Of a stretch of DNA of 64,000 bases, positions 46,451 to 57,932 are shown one piece after another. Both the position numbers and the translations under genes were made by a program. The stretch is from Zizania palustris (taxonomy: Eukaryota; Streptophyta; Magnoliopsida; Poales; Poaceae), in assembly GCA_019279435.1 (NCBI GenBank), contig JAAALK010000080.1, positions 33,200,778 through 33,264,777 of the forward strand. The letters are read 5' to 3'. The notes beneath the pieces were generated by a model, which had not been told where the DNA came from, searched no databases, and was given only the letters and a program-made list of their open reading frames with translations. Within the stretch, counting starts at the first letter, position 1. Every line of letters begins with the position of its first letter.

Positions 46451-47620
46451 ATACTCTAGAGCATCCTCATCAATATACGTTGCCTCTGAAGTGGTTTTCA
46501 ATAGGGATGAGTACAAAAATACTCAACAGTCCACCAAGAATGCAATAATAATGCAGGATAATAACAAAGGAAGGTAGTGGCTTAAGGTGCGGAAAAGTAC
46601 ATTTTTATAGTTGAGCATTTAAAGTGGTCAAGTTATCTGTACAAAAATTAAATCATGAATGATGCAACATCTTATAACTCGAGGAGTACAGTGAGCCCAC
46701 CCTCGCTCAACATTCCTTACATGCCATTTTATCATGCAACATTTATAAATGTAAATTAATTATGGGATGTCACGCAACCCGCCCTTGACAGTGGGTTCGG
46801 CTTTTCGAAGAAATTATACTCTGATTAGAGGTGTACTACTGTACCCAAAAGGCACGCACTCATCCCCGCACACCACAGTGTATCGAGATGACCCATACCA
46901 CGGAAACTCGTGCCAAAACCTTTAGGATGAAACACACCAACTGAATAACACCCAGTATAGGTTTCACTGGCGTGCCAACGCATTGGACCAATGTCGCGCC
47001 CCCTTTTGTGCCTCGCCGGTACAAGCCACCCGTAGGTGCCACTTGCCCCCTCCAAATGGTGCCTCAAGTTGGAACATCCCATACCTCCAGTTAGGACTTA
47101 CCCACTAGACTTTTGGTTAGTACGGAAGTGTTTTGCAATGGATCCCACAGACCGGTCCTTATAGTGCCTCGGGTGCGACTAACCAATACCCTCGCTTGCA
47201 CCTAGAATCCACCAAGCTAACATACTTAACCAAAACTCCATGAATAACAGAATACCAGAGATGAGAGAAATAATAGGGAATCATTTAATAGAATCCAAGT
47301 ATCTAATCTACGACTCATTTTTAGCCTATAGCAGTTGTGCGATACATTGGACACTATCTAATAATACTAAATATAATGGTGACAAGGAGTTTAGGCTCAA
47401 TAGCATGGCTTGGGTTTGCACTTCAAGGTCGGGGATCTAATAATTATAATGTAAGACATTTAATTGGACTAATGCATTTATAACCTATGGATTTTAGCGT
47501 TATTTAAATAAAACTGTGTTCAATATGCTCAAAAATGGGGTGCTGACTTTCCTTGGTCTGTAAATGACGAAGGGGGAACCTTGGGGAAATATTCCGTCTC
47601 TTCGACGGCGTCATAATCTT
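46451..47620 (-). pseudogene. Micro-gene exons 2 and 3 in LTR Q
   Basis: On the minus strand exon 2 is 47620-47552, 69 bases as in N, and reads EDYDAVEETEYFPKVPPSSF. Exon 3 is 46485-46451, following ACTTCAG, and reads ATYIDEDALEY, where the family TAG has become TAT. The exon 2 donor is GA instead of GC or GT. So the stop and one splice site are lost here, but the reading frame and exon sizes are retained. A first exon would lie beyond P, near 51650-51800 on the minus strand, and I could not place it in the correct phase. Confidence 0.5.
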
Positions 47621-48964
47621 CTTGGCACATAAAATGAGAATAATAAACAATTAAAACAATGAAAAAACACACTATAAACATATAAATTTTATTGGATAAA
47701 TATGAAAAGAATAAAAAGATAATTTTATGAAACCTGAATGGTCAACTTTAGGGTTAATTTGAAGAAGTTATGAATTTTTAAACTTTAAAACAATTTTTGG
47801 AATTTCTTTTAAATTAAAAACAACCTCTGGTCCGCGGTAAACCGAGTTTACCGTGAACGCGAACACTGTGTCGTGATCTGGGGCTCAGATCACCATTGGA
47901 TCGTGATCGGACGCGCGAAGGCGAGGCGGGATTTTAAGTGGAAATGGACGATTGAGATGCGTTGATACCCCTTTGATCAGATGAACGGCCTAGATAAAAA
48001 CCGAGCGGGTTTTAATCCTAGCCGTCCGGATCTAATCGGACGGCCGTGTGCAGATCCTACATGGCACAGGTAATTAACCATGCCGGTCGTCTTCTCCAAT
48101 GACGGCAGGGACTCGCGGCAACCCGAGCAGTGATGGCGAACGCCGGGAAACTAAAGTGAGCATAGAAATGGAAAGTGGATAAGCATGCGGTCACCTAGGT
48201 ACCGGAGATGGGGCTCAGGGTGTGTGACACCCCAAATTTTCAAAACAATAAAAGCATTATTAAATTCAATTTCTTGGAATCTATATTTCTGAAAATACTT
48301 TTAATACTCTTTTATACCCTTTTGAACTACAACATAGAGTAGATGGCCAAACCAGGAGCTAAAAATTTTTGTATAGACTCCCAAGGCCAAGAAATGTTTT
48401 TGACAATTTTTACAAATTTTTACCCACTTTGGAAATGCTCCAAAAGGTTTAAACTATTTTCTGCAATTATTTTAATCAGAAAACCTTGGAAAACAGTAAT
48501 GGGCTCCCCTCCCTCCATTCTCCCTCTCCCGGCCGGCCCAGCCCACTCCACCCGCGCGCTCGGACTGACAACCGGACCCCACCTGTCAGCGACCACTCCT
48601 CTCTTCGCGCGCGCGCCCGACGCCTCGACCCCGCCTGTCAGTCCCCTCTCTCACGCGCTCGCACCCGCTGACCACCTTGGCCCACCTGTCGGACCCGTCT
48701 TCCCCGCGGGATCCGCCCCTAAATCCCCCCCCCCCGCCGGCCAAAACCCTAGCCCTCCTCGGATTCGCTCTCGCCGGCCCCCTCACCCTAATTACTCGAC
48801 GGCATTGATTTCCCCACGCTCCCCCGACCGTTTCCCCCTTTATTTCACCGCGTCATCGCCCCCGGATTGGCGCTCGCATGCACGGCAGGAGCTCGCTGGC
48901 GTTGAAGAGAGCTTTTACTCCCGGTCTCCCTCGATTACGCCCCCTCTGCCCCCGCCGACGACCC

Positions 48965-48972
48965 TATATAAA
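48965..48972 (+). promoter_or_regulatory. TATA box in solo LTR P
   Basis: TATATAAA lies within a GC-rich stretch (about 48490-49730), in contrast to the AT-rich remainder of the LTR. It is only 27 bp before the ATG proposed for exon 1, so that ATG may lie at or before the transcription start. Confidence 0.6.
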
Positions 48973-48991
48973 CCCCCTGGCCGTCCGCGTT

Positions 48992-51414
48992 ATGCCCCTA
49001 CGCCCAATCGCTGCGAGAACCAACAGAGCCCTTGCATTTCCCATTTTTGCGCACCACCGTCGCCCTCGCCCCAGCCGTCGCTCGCCGTCGCCGGAGTCCC
49101 CCTCCCTCCTCGCCGACCGCACCACTGCAACCGCACGGACCTCACCGACCTCGGCCACCACTTCGTCGACGACGAACCTCGCCGGATCGCCGTCCCCGCC
49201 GAGGAACCGAGAACCTTCGCCGCCACCGCTCGTCGCCGGCCTCACCCCGTCGACCCCGGACCACCGCAAGGGTACCCTTTTGTTCCCCTCGGTACCCCCT
49301 TTCTGTTTTTAGTCCTAGCTAGACTAGATAACCCTCGACCTCGCCGGAATCGCTCGCCGTCGCATCGCCGGAGTCGGGGAAGAAGGGGTACTTTACCCCC
49401 CCGACACGCACTGTGCCGGATTCAATCCTAGCCGTGCGATCCAGATCCAAAGCTTAGGATTAAATCATTTGTTCGGTTTAATCCGGGCCGTCGGATCTGA
49501 GTGAAGCGGTACGGTGCAATCTCACACGTTCATTTTCTTTTAAAACCGGCGTGCGATCTCGTGCGTCCACGTGGTACCCCTTCGAACGTTTTAATCCTGG
49601 CCGTCCACGCCAACTTACGCGCCCCACCTCGCCCTCGCGCGTCGGATCTGGATCCGACGGTCCAGATCGACCCGGCGCACGCGCACAGTGCGCGGGTTCA
49701 CCGTGAGCCTGGCTCACCGTGGACCCGAGGGGTTTAAAAATTGAAAATGAATTTCAGAAATACTTTTAAACTTGTAAAATTCATATCTGACGCATTTGAA
49801 CTCTAAAAATTGCCATTCCAATTTCAGAAAATTCATAATATTATTCTCTATATGTTTATACAATAAAAACAGTAGGCTTACTTTGATTTTTCATGTCTAT
49901 TTAAATAAGTATTCAAATGCCCCTATGATTAAAATATGAATTCAAACATTTAAACTTCAGAAAAAATTTATATTAATTCTTTTCTGTCCATATACTGAAA
50001 GCCCTCAAAATAACATGAACTTTTCATTTCATAAACCATTAGGGAACTTAATATGGGACTATTCACATTTAAACATTTGTTTTCTAAAAAGGACAACCCT
50101 TCATTTTAATCCCTTTAAAATTATTTATGAAATAAATTTCAGAACCTTAACAATTGAATTTATCTTATTTTAAATCAAACCAACTTTAACTTATGTGCTT
50201 ATCATGTAATGCTATATTGTTTGATTGAATGTTGTGTTCTTTTATTTTATTTTATTGAAAAGACTACGACGCCGTCGAGGAACCGGAATACTTCCCGGAA
50301 GTTCCTCCCTCCCCGTTCGCTGAACAAGGCAAGTCACCAAACCAATCTTTTGAGCATATTGAACCCATGTTTGATTAAACTATCGCTAAAACACATAGGT
50401 TATATATGCATTAGTCAAATGAACCCTTACATTATATTTAATTAGGATTCCCCGACCTTGATGTGCAACCCAAGCCATGCTATCTCGCCTAACCTCCTTG
50501 TCACCATATGATCAATGATATTAGCTAGTGTCCAATGGATTGACACGATCGCTATAGGATAAAAATGAGTCGTAGCAAAATGGTTCTATTATATGATCCC
50601 CGTTACTTCTTATCCTTGGAAATTCTGTTGGTGATGAGTTATGGTTGTGAGTGTATGCATGGTGGGTTCCGGGTGCAAGCTAGGGCATTGGTCGGTAGCA
50701 CCCGGGGCACTATAAGGACCGGTCTGAGGGATCCGTTGCAATACACTTACGTACTAACCACAAGTCTAGTGGGTAAGTCCTAACTAAGGTATGGGTTGTT
50801 CCAAACCGAGGCCACCATTTGGAGATGGGTCAAGTTGCACCTGCGGGTGACTTGTACCAATGTGGCGCAAAAGGGGGTGCGACGTTAGCCGGGATGCGGC
50901 CCGGTGCGCCGGCGAAACCTAGAGCGGGTGGTTATCGCTTGGAACATCTCATATTGAGGTTTTGGCACGAGTTCCCATGAAATGGGTCATCTCGTTTGGG
51001 ATGAGTGCGTGCCTTGTGGGTACAGTAGTACATCTCTGATCAGAGTCTAAAATCTTTTCGAAAAGCCGAGCCCACGGTCAAGGGCGGGTTGCGTGACATC
51101 CCCCGGTTAGTTTACCTTGAGCATGAATGTGCATGATGGATTGACATGTAAGGACCGTTGAGCGAGGTGGGGCTGACTGTACCCCTCGAGTTAGTGATGT
51201 TGATGATGTTCATGTTTACTATCCGCATGATTAAAATATGATTACACTAAATGCAATAACTGCAACTGCACTTTTCCGCAATGTTAGCCATTATCCTTCC
51301 TTGTTTATTATCCTGCATTATTATTTGCATTTGCGGTGGCTTGTTGAGTACTTTTTGTACTCATACCCGTTGGACCCCACAGAGGATGCTTACTACGAAG
51401 ACGGTCTGGAGTAG
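48992..51414 (+). CDS. Predicted three-exon micro-gene in solo LTR P
   Basis: Exons 2 and 3 (50263-50328, 51383-51414) are clear: YDAVEEPEYFPEVPPSPF to AEQ, the same GCAAGT donor, the acceptor CCCCACAG, then DAYYEDGLE and TAG. Exon 1 is less certain. The open frame from ATG 48992 to 49271 ends before GTACCC, a weak donor, but in phase 1 and therefore in frame with exon 2. It would give 125 residues with a basic, Arg/Ser/Pro-rich N-terminus unlike that of N. Its ATG is too close to the TATA box, so a different or lost start is possible. Between families, the C-terminal two thirds of the protein is conserved and the N-terminus is not. Confidence 0.45.
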
Positions 51415-52636
51415 CGACCCAGTCGGGAAGAAGAATCCTGAAGAAGATGTTTGTCATGTCGTTTTCTAATTATTTTACTTTACTGTTTTTATTAAAACAA
51501 TGATGTAATAAATATGGTCTGCGTACCATGAACACTGTCGTATGTACGATCGTCGCATGATGAACCTCTTGTATTATTGTTTTTCTTATGAAATTCAATA
51601 ATGTCTCGATTTGTTAAATCGGGGCGCTACAGGGTGGTCGGAGCTTGGCCGGCAACGAGTAGAGGCGATGAAGACGTTCGGGTCGATGACGGGGGCGGCG
51701 TTCCAGTGGTCTTCGATGGCAACAGAGGGGTGGCCGGGATCGGGGAGGCAATGGAGAGCAATGGCTGGAGCAGGATCAGAGGGGTGGCGCAAAAACGGGA
51801 GCGCAAGCGTTTTTATTTGTGCAGGGGATATGATTTTGCGAGGACCGAACGTAGTGGGGTGCTGGGGTTTAAATAGGTGCGTCAGGCAGTGTAGATGGTA
51901 GGTGTATACATGGTAAACTGAGGGGAGGTTTCAAAAATTTCTGCGAGCTCTTTCCTTGCCTGGCCATGACGATATCGGGCTTGAACGCGTCAGGGAATAG
52001 TGGGAAAGTGACCACAAAATCACGAGGAACACAATTCCGGGGTCAATTTGATGGAAGGGGGCTAGCGGCGACATGATGCGGGTGCTAGGGTTTCGATCGG
52101 AGCAGTTTGGGGGCGGCATCGTTGTGAGGAAGACGGATCCGATAAGTGTGGATGGCTATCAACAGGTGCGGGCACGGCAGGCTGTGACAGTCGGCGCCGA
52201 CAAGTGGGTCCGCAAAGGAAGGAAGAGAGGGAGGGCTCGAGTGCGCGCACCGAAGGGGAAAAATATGTTGACAGGTGGGCTCCACCTATCAGTGAAGGCG
52301 TGGGTGAAAGATGGGCTGGGTCAGCCTAGAGGGGAAGAAAAGGGGATTGTTGCCCAAGGTTATTTAAAATTCTTTTCTGAATAAAAATAATTACAGAAAT
52401 TTATTTATAAATTATGAGCTATCTGCAAAGGTTCTAAAAATTTATCAAAATTCTCAAAATATATCTTGGTCTTAGGAACCTAATATAATTTTTCTCAACT
52501 CATGATTTGAATTATTTCTCCATATTTTTATTTATTTGGATACTCTCAGCTTATTCAAAAATCAAAAATAATTCTTTTCTGGAAAATTTATATTTCTCAA
52601 TTAATTTTTTTACCTTTGAAAATTAGGGTTGTTACA

Positions 52637-53133
52637 AATATCCAATCCAACCTGACCACGTTTACAAACTCCATAAGGCGCTCTACGGGCTTAAGCATTC
52701 TCCTAGAGCACGGTATGAATGCTTTAAGGATTTTCTCTTAAGGAAAGGTTTGAAATAGGCAAAGCCGATCCTACACTCTTCATTAAGCATTTTAATGATG
52801 ATTTATTTGTTTGCCAATATATGTCGATGGCATTATATTTGGTTTCACTAACAAAGAATTTTCTGAAGAGTTTAATAGGATGATGACTAAAAGGTTTGAG
52901 ATGTCCACTATGGGTGAGTTGAGCTTTTCTTGGGATTTCAAATCAAACAACTTAAGGAAAACACCTTCATTTGGCAAACAAAGTACATTAAGGACAAGTT
53001 AAAGAAGTTTAGCATGGAGATTGTGAAGACCATCAAGACCCCCATGCAAACCAACAACCATCTAGATGTAAATTAAGAAGAAATTGTCGTCGGTCGAAAG
53101 GTATATCGTTCCATGTTCGATTCTCTTTTGTAT
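52637..53133 (+). pseudogene. Copia K reverse transcriptase fragment, copy 2
   Basis: This continues the RT interrupted at 46241 (VYKLHKALYGL onward), with a frameshift near 52755. The catalytic box reads YVDG at 52820-52831, as in the fragment at 5892. The TAA after HLDVN and the break at the SLLY position are also shared. LTR E starts there. Together with 44897-46241 it makes one K element interrupted by Q and then E. Confidence 0.85.
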
Positions 53134-54646
53134 TGAGAAACCAAGTTGAGATGTATCTTGGTTATGTCTAGTGATGAGTGATTGACAAGCCTTCTAAGTT
53201 TAGGGTTTGGACATGTGTTTGTCTAAGGAGTTCACCGAAGGGTTCGGTGTGTGTTGGGAAAATATATTTGCTTGTCTCATGGTGTATAGGATTGAGATGC
53301 TACTCAAATGTCAACGGCGAGGAGCTTGGTGTCGGACGATCAAGGAGACATGGGATGAAGCTTGATCGAGACAGCGTATTGACCAAGTCAAGTGAAAGGG
53401 ATACCAATGCAAGTGATGAACCGGCTTGAGGGATCGAGAGCAGGAAAGACTTGTTGGTGGTCGATGTCGCGAGATGGTGACAAATGTGAAGATCTAGAGA
53501 GACTTTTTCAGTTTCGTCTCAAAACGATCGGATCAACATCTGAATATCGTGATGAGGAGTCGTAGCTGCTACAAAAACATCGCATCAGGACAAAGTACCT
53601 GGAAATAAGATTTTACTTTTTTAGCTATGTGGGCCTTGAGTCCGTAAAAAAGAATATGCTATAAAAACCCTAGGGACAGTTGCGTGTTTTTTCCATGTAG
53701 GCTATAAAAGCCCCATCCCTCTAGGGTTTGGCACCCATTACGAAAATCACTTTACCAATAAAAAATTTCTTGGTCACTTTTCTTTTAGGTTTTCCCTTCT
53801 TTTACCCTGGGCGCCACCGGAAATCCTTATCGCATCAAGCTTGGCCAGCATCTAGTGCCTCTACTCAGATTTCCGATCAGAGAACTTGTGAGCGTCTTTT
53901 TGGCTAATCGCTGCACAAGCGCACGCGTGAGTCTACGCAAAATTTCTTGTTCGTGCACATTTCTTTCATAGGATTCCACGACACCGTTTTACCTTTGTTT
54001 TTCTCTGGTTTTGTTGATTTCTACCGATGATTTCTGCATCAATCCACTAGTTTTTTCGCTGCTGCCGTGAATGCTAATCACCTGGTTTTGCCCACTTTTC
54101 TGCTGGTATTTTTCTTATCAGTTTTTTTTGCTCAAGGCAACCAAGCAGTACTCTGTGTGCAGGTTTCTGGACGGCTGCAGTCTAGGCTAACACATGCAAG
54201 TGCATTTCTCTGTTGCCTGGGACTTCTGAGACAACTTAATCAATGTTCAGCCAGCAGCATACTTATGCATGTTTTTTTGGTCATCCTTTCAATTTTTTGT
54301 GCTGATTTTATCTACCATCGCAATGGTTTTTCACTTCTGATTGTCTGCGTGCGCGCCCATAGCAGTTGTCCCGTGATTCTTGTACAGTGGACCAGCACGC
54401 AAGAATGCATGTGTACTAGTTCAAATGCCTTTGATCTTTGCATTGCTAGTATCTGATAATATGTTTTGATTTCTCAAAAAGTTTTTGCTTGTTCACCAAG
54501 TATTCAATCAAAGGTTTTAAATGCTTTGTGCGTACATTTTGCTCCTAGAATGTTTGTTTCATTTTTAAAGGAAAACTTGTTTAATCTCATTTTGAATGCT
54601 TGTGATCTCTTAGACTTTCTTTTCATATCTCTACTGACAAGAGAGA
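53134..54646 (+). repeat. Truncated Sirevirus LTR E
   Basis: It starts TGAGAAACCAAG and is nearly the same as the B 5' LTR from end to end until 54646, where a gypsy LTR begins. TATAAAAG is at 53703-53710. About the last 130 bp of the LTR and its primer-binding site are missing. Confidence 0.8.
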
Positions 54647-55467
54647 TATTGGGGGAATTAGTTTTCCCTTATAAAAGGGCCAAATGACGTCAGTCTCCGA
54701 AGGCCTCGGGCTCGGAGCCTGTTAACTGGCGAAGCCTGAAGACGAGCTCCAGCCTGCTCTGACGAAGTCAACTCCAAGAACAGCTAAGACTTGTCCCTTT
54801 GGGACCCCTCAGGAGCCAAGCCTCTGGGGTCCCTCCGGAGCCAAGCCTCCGGGTCCCCTTCGGAGCCAAGCCTTTGGACCCCTTCGGTCCCCTTCGAAGC
54901 CCTCTCCGGAGCCTTTCGGAACCCGCTCCGAGAGCTGCTTCGGGGCTCACTTCGGACCCCTCTTCGGGGTCCGCTTCGGAGTGCTCTTTGGAGCCCCCTC
55001 GGCTACCTCTGACTGAAGAGCTCCGGACCAGAAGAAATATCAAAGCATCGCTACAGTGTAAAGCCATACCGGGGCCCCAGCCCCTGGTATGCCATATACC
55101 TACTTCAGAAGTGATGTTTATCTAATGTATCTGTAAAGTCAAATGTACAGTAGTCTAGCCTTTTTCCCTTCTTACCCCTATAAAGCCTATGGCTTGTACA
55201 CGGCATTTAGGTCTTTTTCTTTGTCCTGCGAGCCTATAAAAGCAGGGCCATGCCCTTGTAATAGAGGACCTCCCTGTAGGGGACAACATGTTCAATAGAG
55301 GAAAAACAATGCCAAATCCATTGAAAACTGGACGTATGACTATTATCCCTTCGGGGAGGCCTGAACTAGTATAAATTCTCTCTCCCTCTGCGAGAACCCT
55401 TCAAGATTCATTCCATACACCATATACCACATAAAAACCTACTGTAGCTAACACAATTGCTACAACA
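54647..55467 (+). repeat. 5' LTR of a Ty3/gypsy element (G family), 821 bp
   Basis: It starts TATTGGGGG (TGTTGGGGG in the solo copy at 35965) and ends CTACAACA, directly before a gypsy-type primer-binding site. TATAAAAG is at 55235-55242, in the same phrase as in the solo LTR. The CTTCGGAGCC words near 54830-54990 are few compared with the long array in the solo LTR. Confidence 0.85.
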
Positions 55468-55469
55468 GT

Positions 55470-55484
55470 TGGCGCCGTCTGTGG
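55470..55484 (+). promoter_or_regulatory. Primer-binding site of the G gypsy element
   Basis: TGGCGCCGTCTGTGG begins two bases after the LTR. This wording is widespread right after 5' LTRs of plant Ty3/gypsy elements. Its first seven bases fit a tRNA-Asp-type site. Confidence 0.7.
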
Positions 55485-55785
55485 ATAACATAGTACTAAA
55501 AGCTAGTTCTTCGCCACTACCTGTATTCTAAAGTACGTTTGCAGAGGGAGCTTCGGAATCCCAGGATTCCGCGTACCCATCGGCAAGGGGCTTCAAGTAC
55601 AGTTCGAAGGTTTTTTCTTGCCTTCCATCACTCCTCGTGCCTCGGAGTGCACCCTTCGGCCAGGGGCTCTGGGCGCTCACCGAAGGCCTTAGAAGCCCTA
55701 GGGGCTACGAGGCAAGCTCTCCTACCGTCACAAAGTCGCTCGGTCTTCGGACCAGGTCAAGCTTCCAAAGGTATGAGCACAAACC

Positions 55786-55945
55786 GAAGCCCTGCTTCGC
55801 CCTTTTTATACCGAAGCCTTGCTTGGCCTTTTCAAAACCGAAGCCTCGCTTCGTTTTATTTTAATGCCGAAGCCCAGCTTCACTTTATTTAATGCCGAAG
55901 CCCAGCTTCACTTTATTTAATGCCGAAGCCTGGCTTCGTTTCACT
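55786..55945 (+). repeat. Tandem array, about 26-30 bp period
   Basis: Five to six imperfect units share CCGAAGCC(C/T)(T/A)GCTTC followed by a T-rich tail. The best pair is nearly exact (AATGCCGAAGCCCAGCTTCA twice). Each unit contains the small inverted repeat GAAGCC..GCTTC. Confidence 0.75.
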
Positions 55946-56126
55946 AATTACCAAAAGCCTCCACTTTATCAAAAACCGAAGCTTTATGGTGTCCTTATTG
56001 AGACCCGAAGTCAAGGCTTTGTTCTTTTAAGAACCGAAGTACCACTTCGCGTCAATAAGGACTGAAGCACTGCTTCGATCTATTTAAAATCTGAAGCGCT
56101 GCTTCGAAGGATACACAGTGCCTCCG

Positions 56127-56245
56127 GGCCACTGGCCTGATGCGTCTAAGGACTTCAGGCCATTGGCCTGATGCGTCCAGGATTCTAGGCCACCGACCTG
56201 ATGCGTCCAGGATTCTAGGCCACCGTCCTAATGCGTCCTAGTATC
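56127..56245 (+). repeat. Tandem array, about 30-33 bp period
   Basis: Four units share GGCCACxGxCCTGATGCGTC, with GGATTCTAGGCCACC linking the later ones. The last unit has diverged. Confidence 0.75.
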
Positions 56246-56420
56246 CTGGGTTCCGTTCCCGGTTTCTAGAGTCAAAGGTGTCTCACAATCACAGGTTCGG
56301 TGAATCCACACCACTCATTCCATTCTCATTACATAATTAAGCTTAGAAGCCTCGCTTCGCTATCCAAACACGCTTCGAAGCCTTGCTTCGCGTGTCGAAA
56401 TCTAATCTAAAAGGTAAGCA

Positions 56421-57868
56421 TGCCGAAGGGTTGGTTTTGCAGTCTGTGATGAGTGATTGACAGATTTTACCCTCTGTGATGAGTGGTACTCCGAAGGTGG
56501 GGCTTCGGAGTGAAGCTGGCTTCGGAGTGAGGCTGGCTCCGGAGTGAGGCTGACTTGAGGTACTTCGGCCATGCATGGCTTCGGTACACGGACTGACGGA
56601 ATTCGAGTTGGGAGAAGCTGCGAAGCTGTGGTGGTCCACTCCGAAGGTGTTGGTGCGAAGGCCCAAGGGCTTTGACGGCTTCGGCTCAAAACCGTCTCTG
56701 TATCGAAGGCTGACTTTAGTGAAGCGAAGGCCGTTAGGCTCAAGGCTTCTCACCGAAACTACCGCACCCCTCGCGTGCGAAGGGGGGCTTCAGAAGGGTC
56801 CAAAATTGCAAAGGCTGACCGTGTCTGCTCTACAAAAGCTGGTGCTGTCCCCTCTGCGAAGCTGACAAAAGAAGTCTCAAAATAAAGTAGACTACCAGTT
56901 GTACCCACTGTTCTGATGAGACAAAACCGGTGTAAACCCTAGGGGTAAAGTAGTCTATTCACAGGGCTGAATAGTGCCTATAAATAGTGGAAGCTAGCTA
57001 GGTCACATCAACACTTTGAGTAGTCATTTTTGAGCTCCTGTGCTAGCCGCCACACACATTGTATTCGGTCTGTGAGTTCATTTTGTGTTCCTTGTTCAAG
57101 CAATGAAGTTTTGATTATGTTTTCATTTACTGCTTGAACTTGTATACGTACTTCACTGCATGTTTTGATCTCTCTGTGTCTCACTTGTTTTGAGTTGAGT
57201 TTGTGCACTGAATCTTTTCTGAAGAAGTGTGTGAGAAGCCTGTTCGAGTGAAGTGTGAGTTTTTCAGTGTCTGTTCGCTCTGTGTAAACTAGAGGCTAGA
57301 CCTCTTTGATTACTAGCGAAGCACTGTTGTTGGCTTAGATCGAAGCCCGTTTTCTTCCTTTGTCGAAGTCCTTGGCGAAGTCTCTTCAGTGTGCGTTTAA
57401 ACCTTCGAAGTACGAAGCCCAGCACCAGTTGTTGTTGCTGAGTATTTGGTCGAAGTCTGCAGAGGGAAGTCTGCTCTTGCGAAGGGTGAAGTGCGAAGCC
57501 TGCTCGAAGGCACCCAGTGTGCTGAGCCTACACTGACTTAGCAGAACTGATCGAAGTCCTCAGAAGGAAGTCTGCTCTTGCGAAAGGTGAAGTGTGAAGC
57601 CTGCTTGAAGGCACCCTATGTTCGGAGCCTGCACTAACTTAGCAAAGCTAAATTTTCGGGGTTGTGGTGGAGCGAAGTCTTCTTGTCTTCGAACTTTTGC
57701 TCCTTGCAAAGCCTGTTTTCGGAGCTGTAAAATACCTCTGAACCAGAACTTCGAAGGGTGTGTTCGAAGCCTGTTCCGCAGAAGACAGAATTAAAACAGA
57801 AGGCTATTTTTAGTCTGAAATTTTAAAAGCTCCCATTCACCCCCCTGGTCATCGTTTCCGGTCCAACA
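56421..57868 (+). repeat. 5' LTR of copia copy C (about 1.45 kb)
   Basis: It starts TGCCGAAGGGTTGG and ends GGTCCAACA. It contains GTGATGAGTGATTGACAG near its start and TATAAATA at 56979-56986. CTTCGAAG-type words are frequent, and the last half resembles LTR D closely. The exact left end is less certain because the first ten bases differ from D. Confidence 0.75.
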
Positions 57869-57870
57869 AT

Positions 57871-57882
57871 TGGTATCAGAGC
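57871..57882 (+). promoter_or_regulatory. Primer-binding site, copia copy C
   Basis: TGGTATCAGAGC lies two bases after the LTR and matches the 3' end of initiator tRNA-Met. Confidence 0.9.
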
Positions 57883-57932
57883 GGGTTAAGATCACCAGTT
57901 GACCTTAACCGGTTTTGTGATTTATTGGCGAC

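Larger units (their letters stand above)
48223..51631 (+). repeat. Solo LTR P (3409 bp), inserted in Q
   Basis: It starts TGTGACACCCC, ends GGGGCGCTACA and is flanked by GGGTG at 48218-48222 and 51632-51636. Q sequence is continuous across it. Its layout mirrors N: an AT-rich start, a GC-rich promoter-like stretch, a TATA box, exon 1, an AT-rich intron, exon 2, the conserved hairpin block, exon 3 and a CAATAATG end. It has no interior region, so it is a solo LTR. Confidence 0.9.
46242..52636 (-). repeat. Solo LTR Q (about 2.98 kb), minus strand, interrupted by P
   Basis: On the minus strand it starts TGTAACAACCC and ends TGTTTTA, a mutated form of GTTACA. Copia K is split exactly here, flanked by AAGAT (46237-46241) and AATAT (52637-52641). 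The duplicate at 5708-5712 still reads AAGAT. Removing P leaves one LTR length and no interior, so Q is a solo LTR. It is related to the N and P LTRs, with the same conserved blocks in reverse. Confidence 0.8.
55485..56420 (+). other. Leader of the G gypsy element, repeat-rich
   Basis: No Gag domain is recognisable. Two short tandem arrays occupy much of the stretch. A frame at 55539-55892 stays open across the first array, but it has no known motif and follows the repeat composition. The leader stops at 56420, where copia C is inserted (AAGCA is its expected left duplication). Confidence 0.6.

Noticed and set aside
48343..49431. 362-codon frame in solo LTR P
   Set aside because: It is GC-rich, overlaps other open frames on both strands and runs upstream of the TATA box. 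Only the separate frame from 48992 is considered, with reservations.
51650..51870. First exon of the micro-gene in LTR Q (minus strand)
   Set aside because: There is a TATA-like TATTTAAA near 51870 and an open stretch, but no ATG in a good context, and the available donor (CCG|GTACCT) gives the wrong phase.
54768..55125. Ala/Gly/Ser- or Pro/Leu-rich frames of about 100 codons in the G 5' LTR
   Set aside because: They overlap on both strands, follow the CTTCGGAGCC words and end within the LTR.
55786..56245. CRISPR-like spacing of the short repeats
   Set aside because: The units are contiguous, imperfect, vary in length and contain no unique spacers, and the genome is clearly a plant's.
57871..57882. 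tRNA-Met-like sequence
   Set aside because: It is only the 12-base primer-binding site complementary to the tRNA. No cloverleaf surrounds it, and the same applies at 7870, 29382 and 39641.
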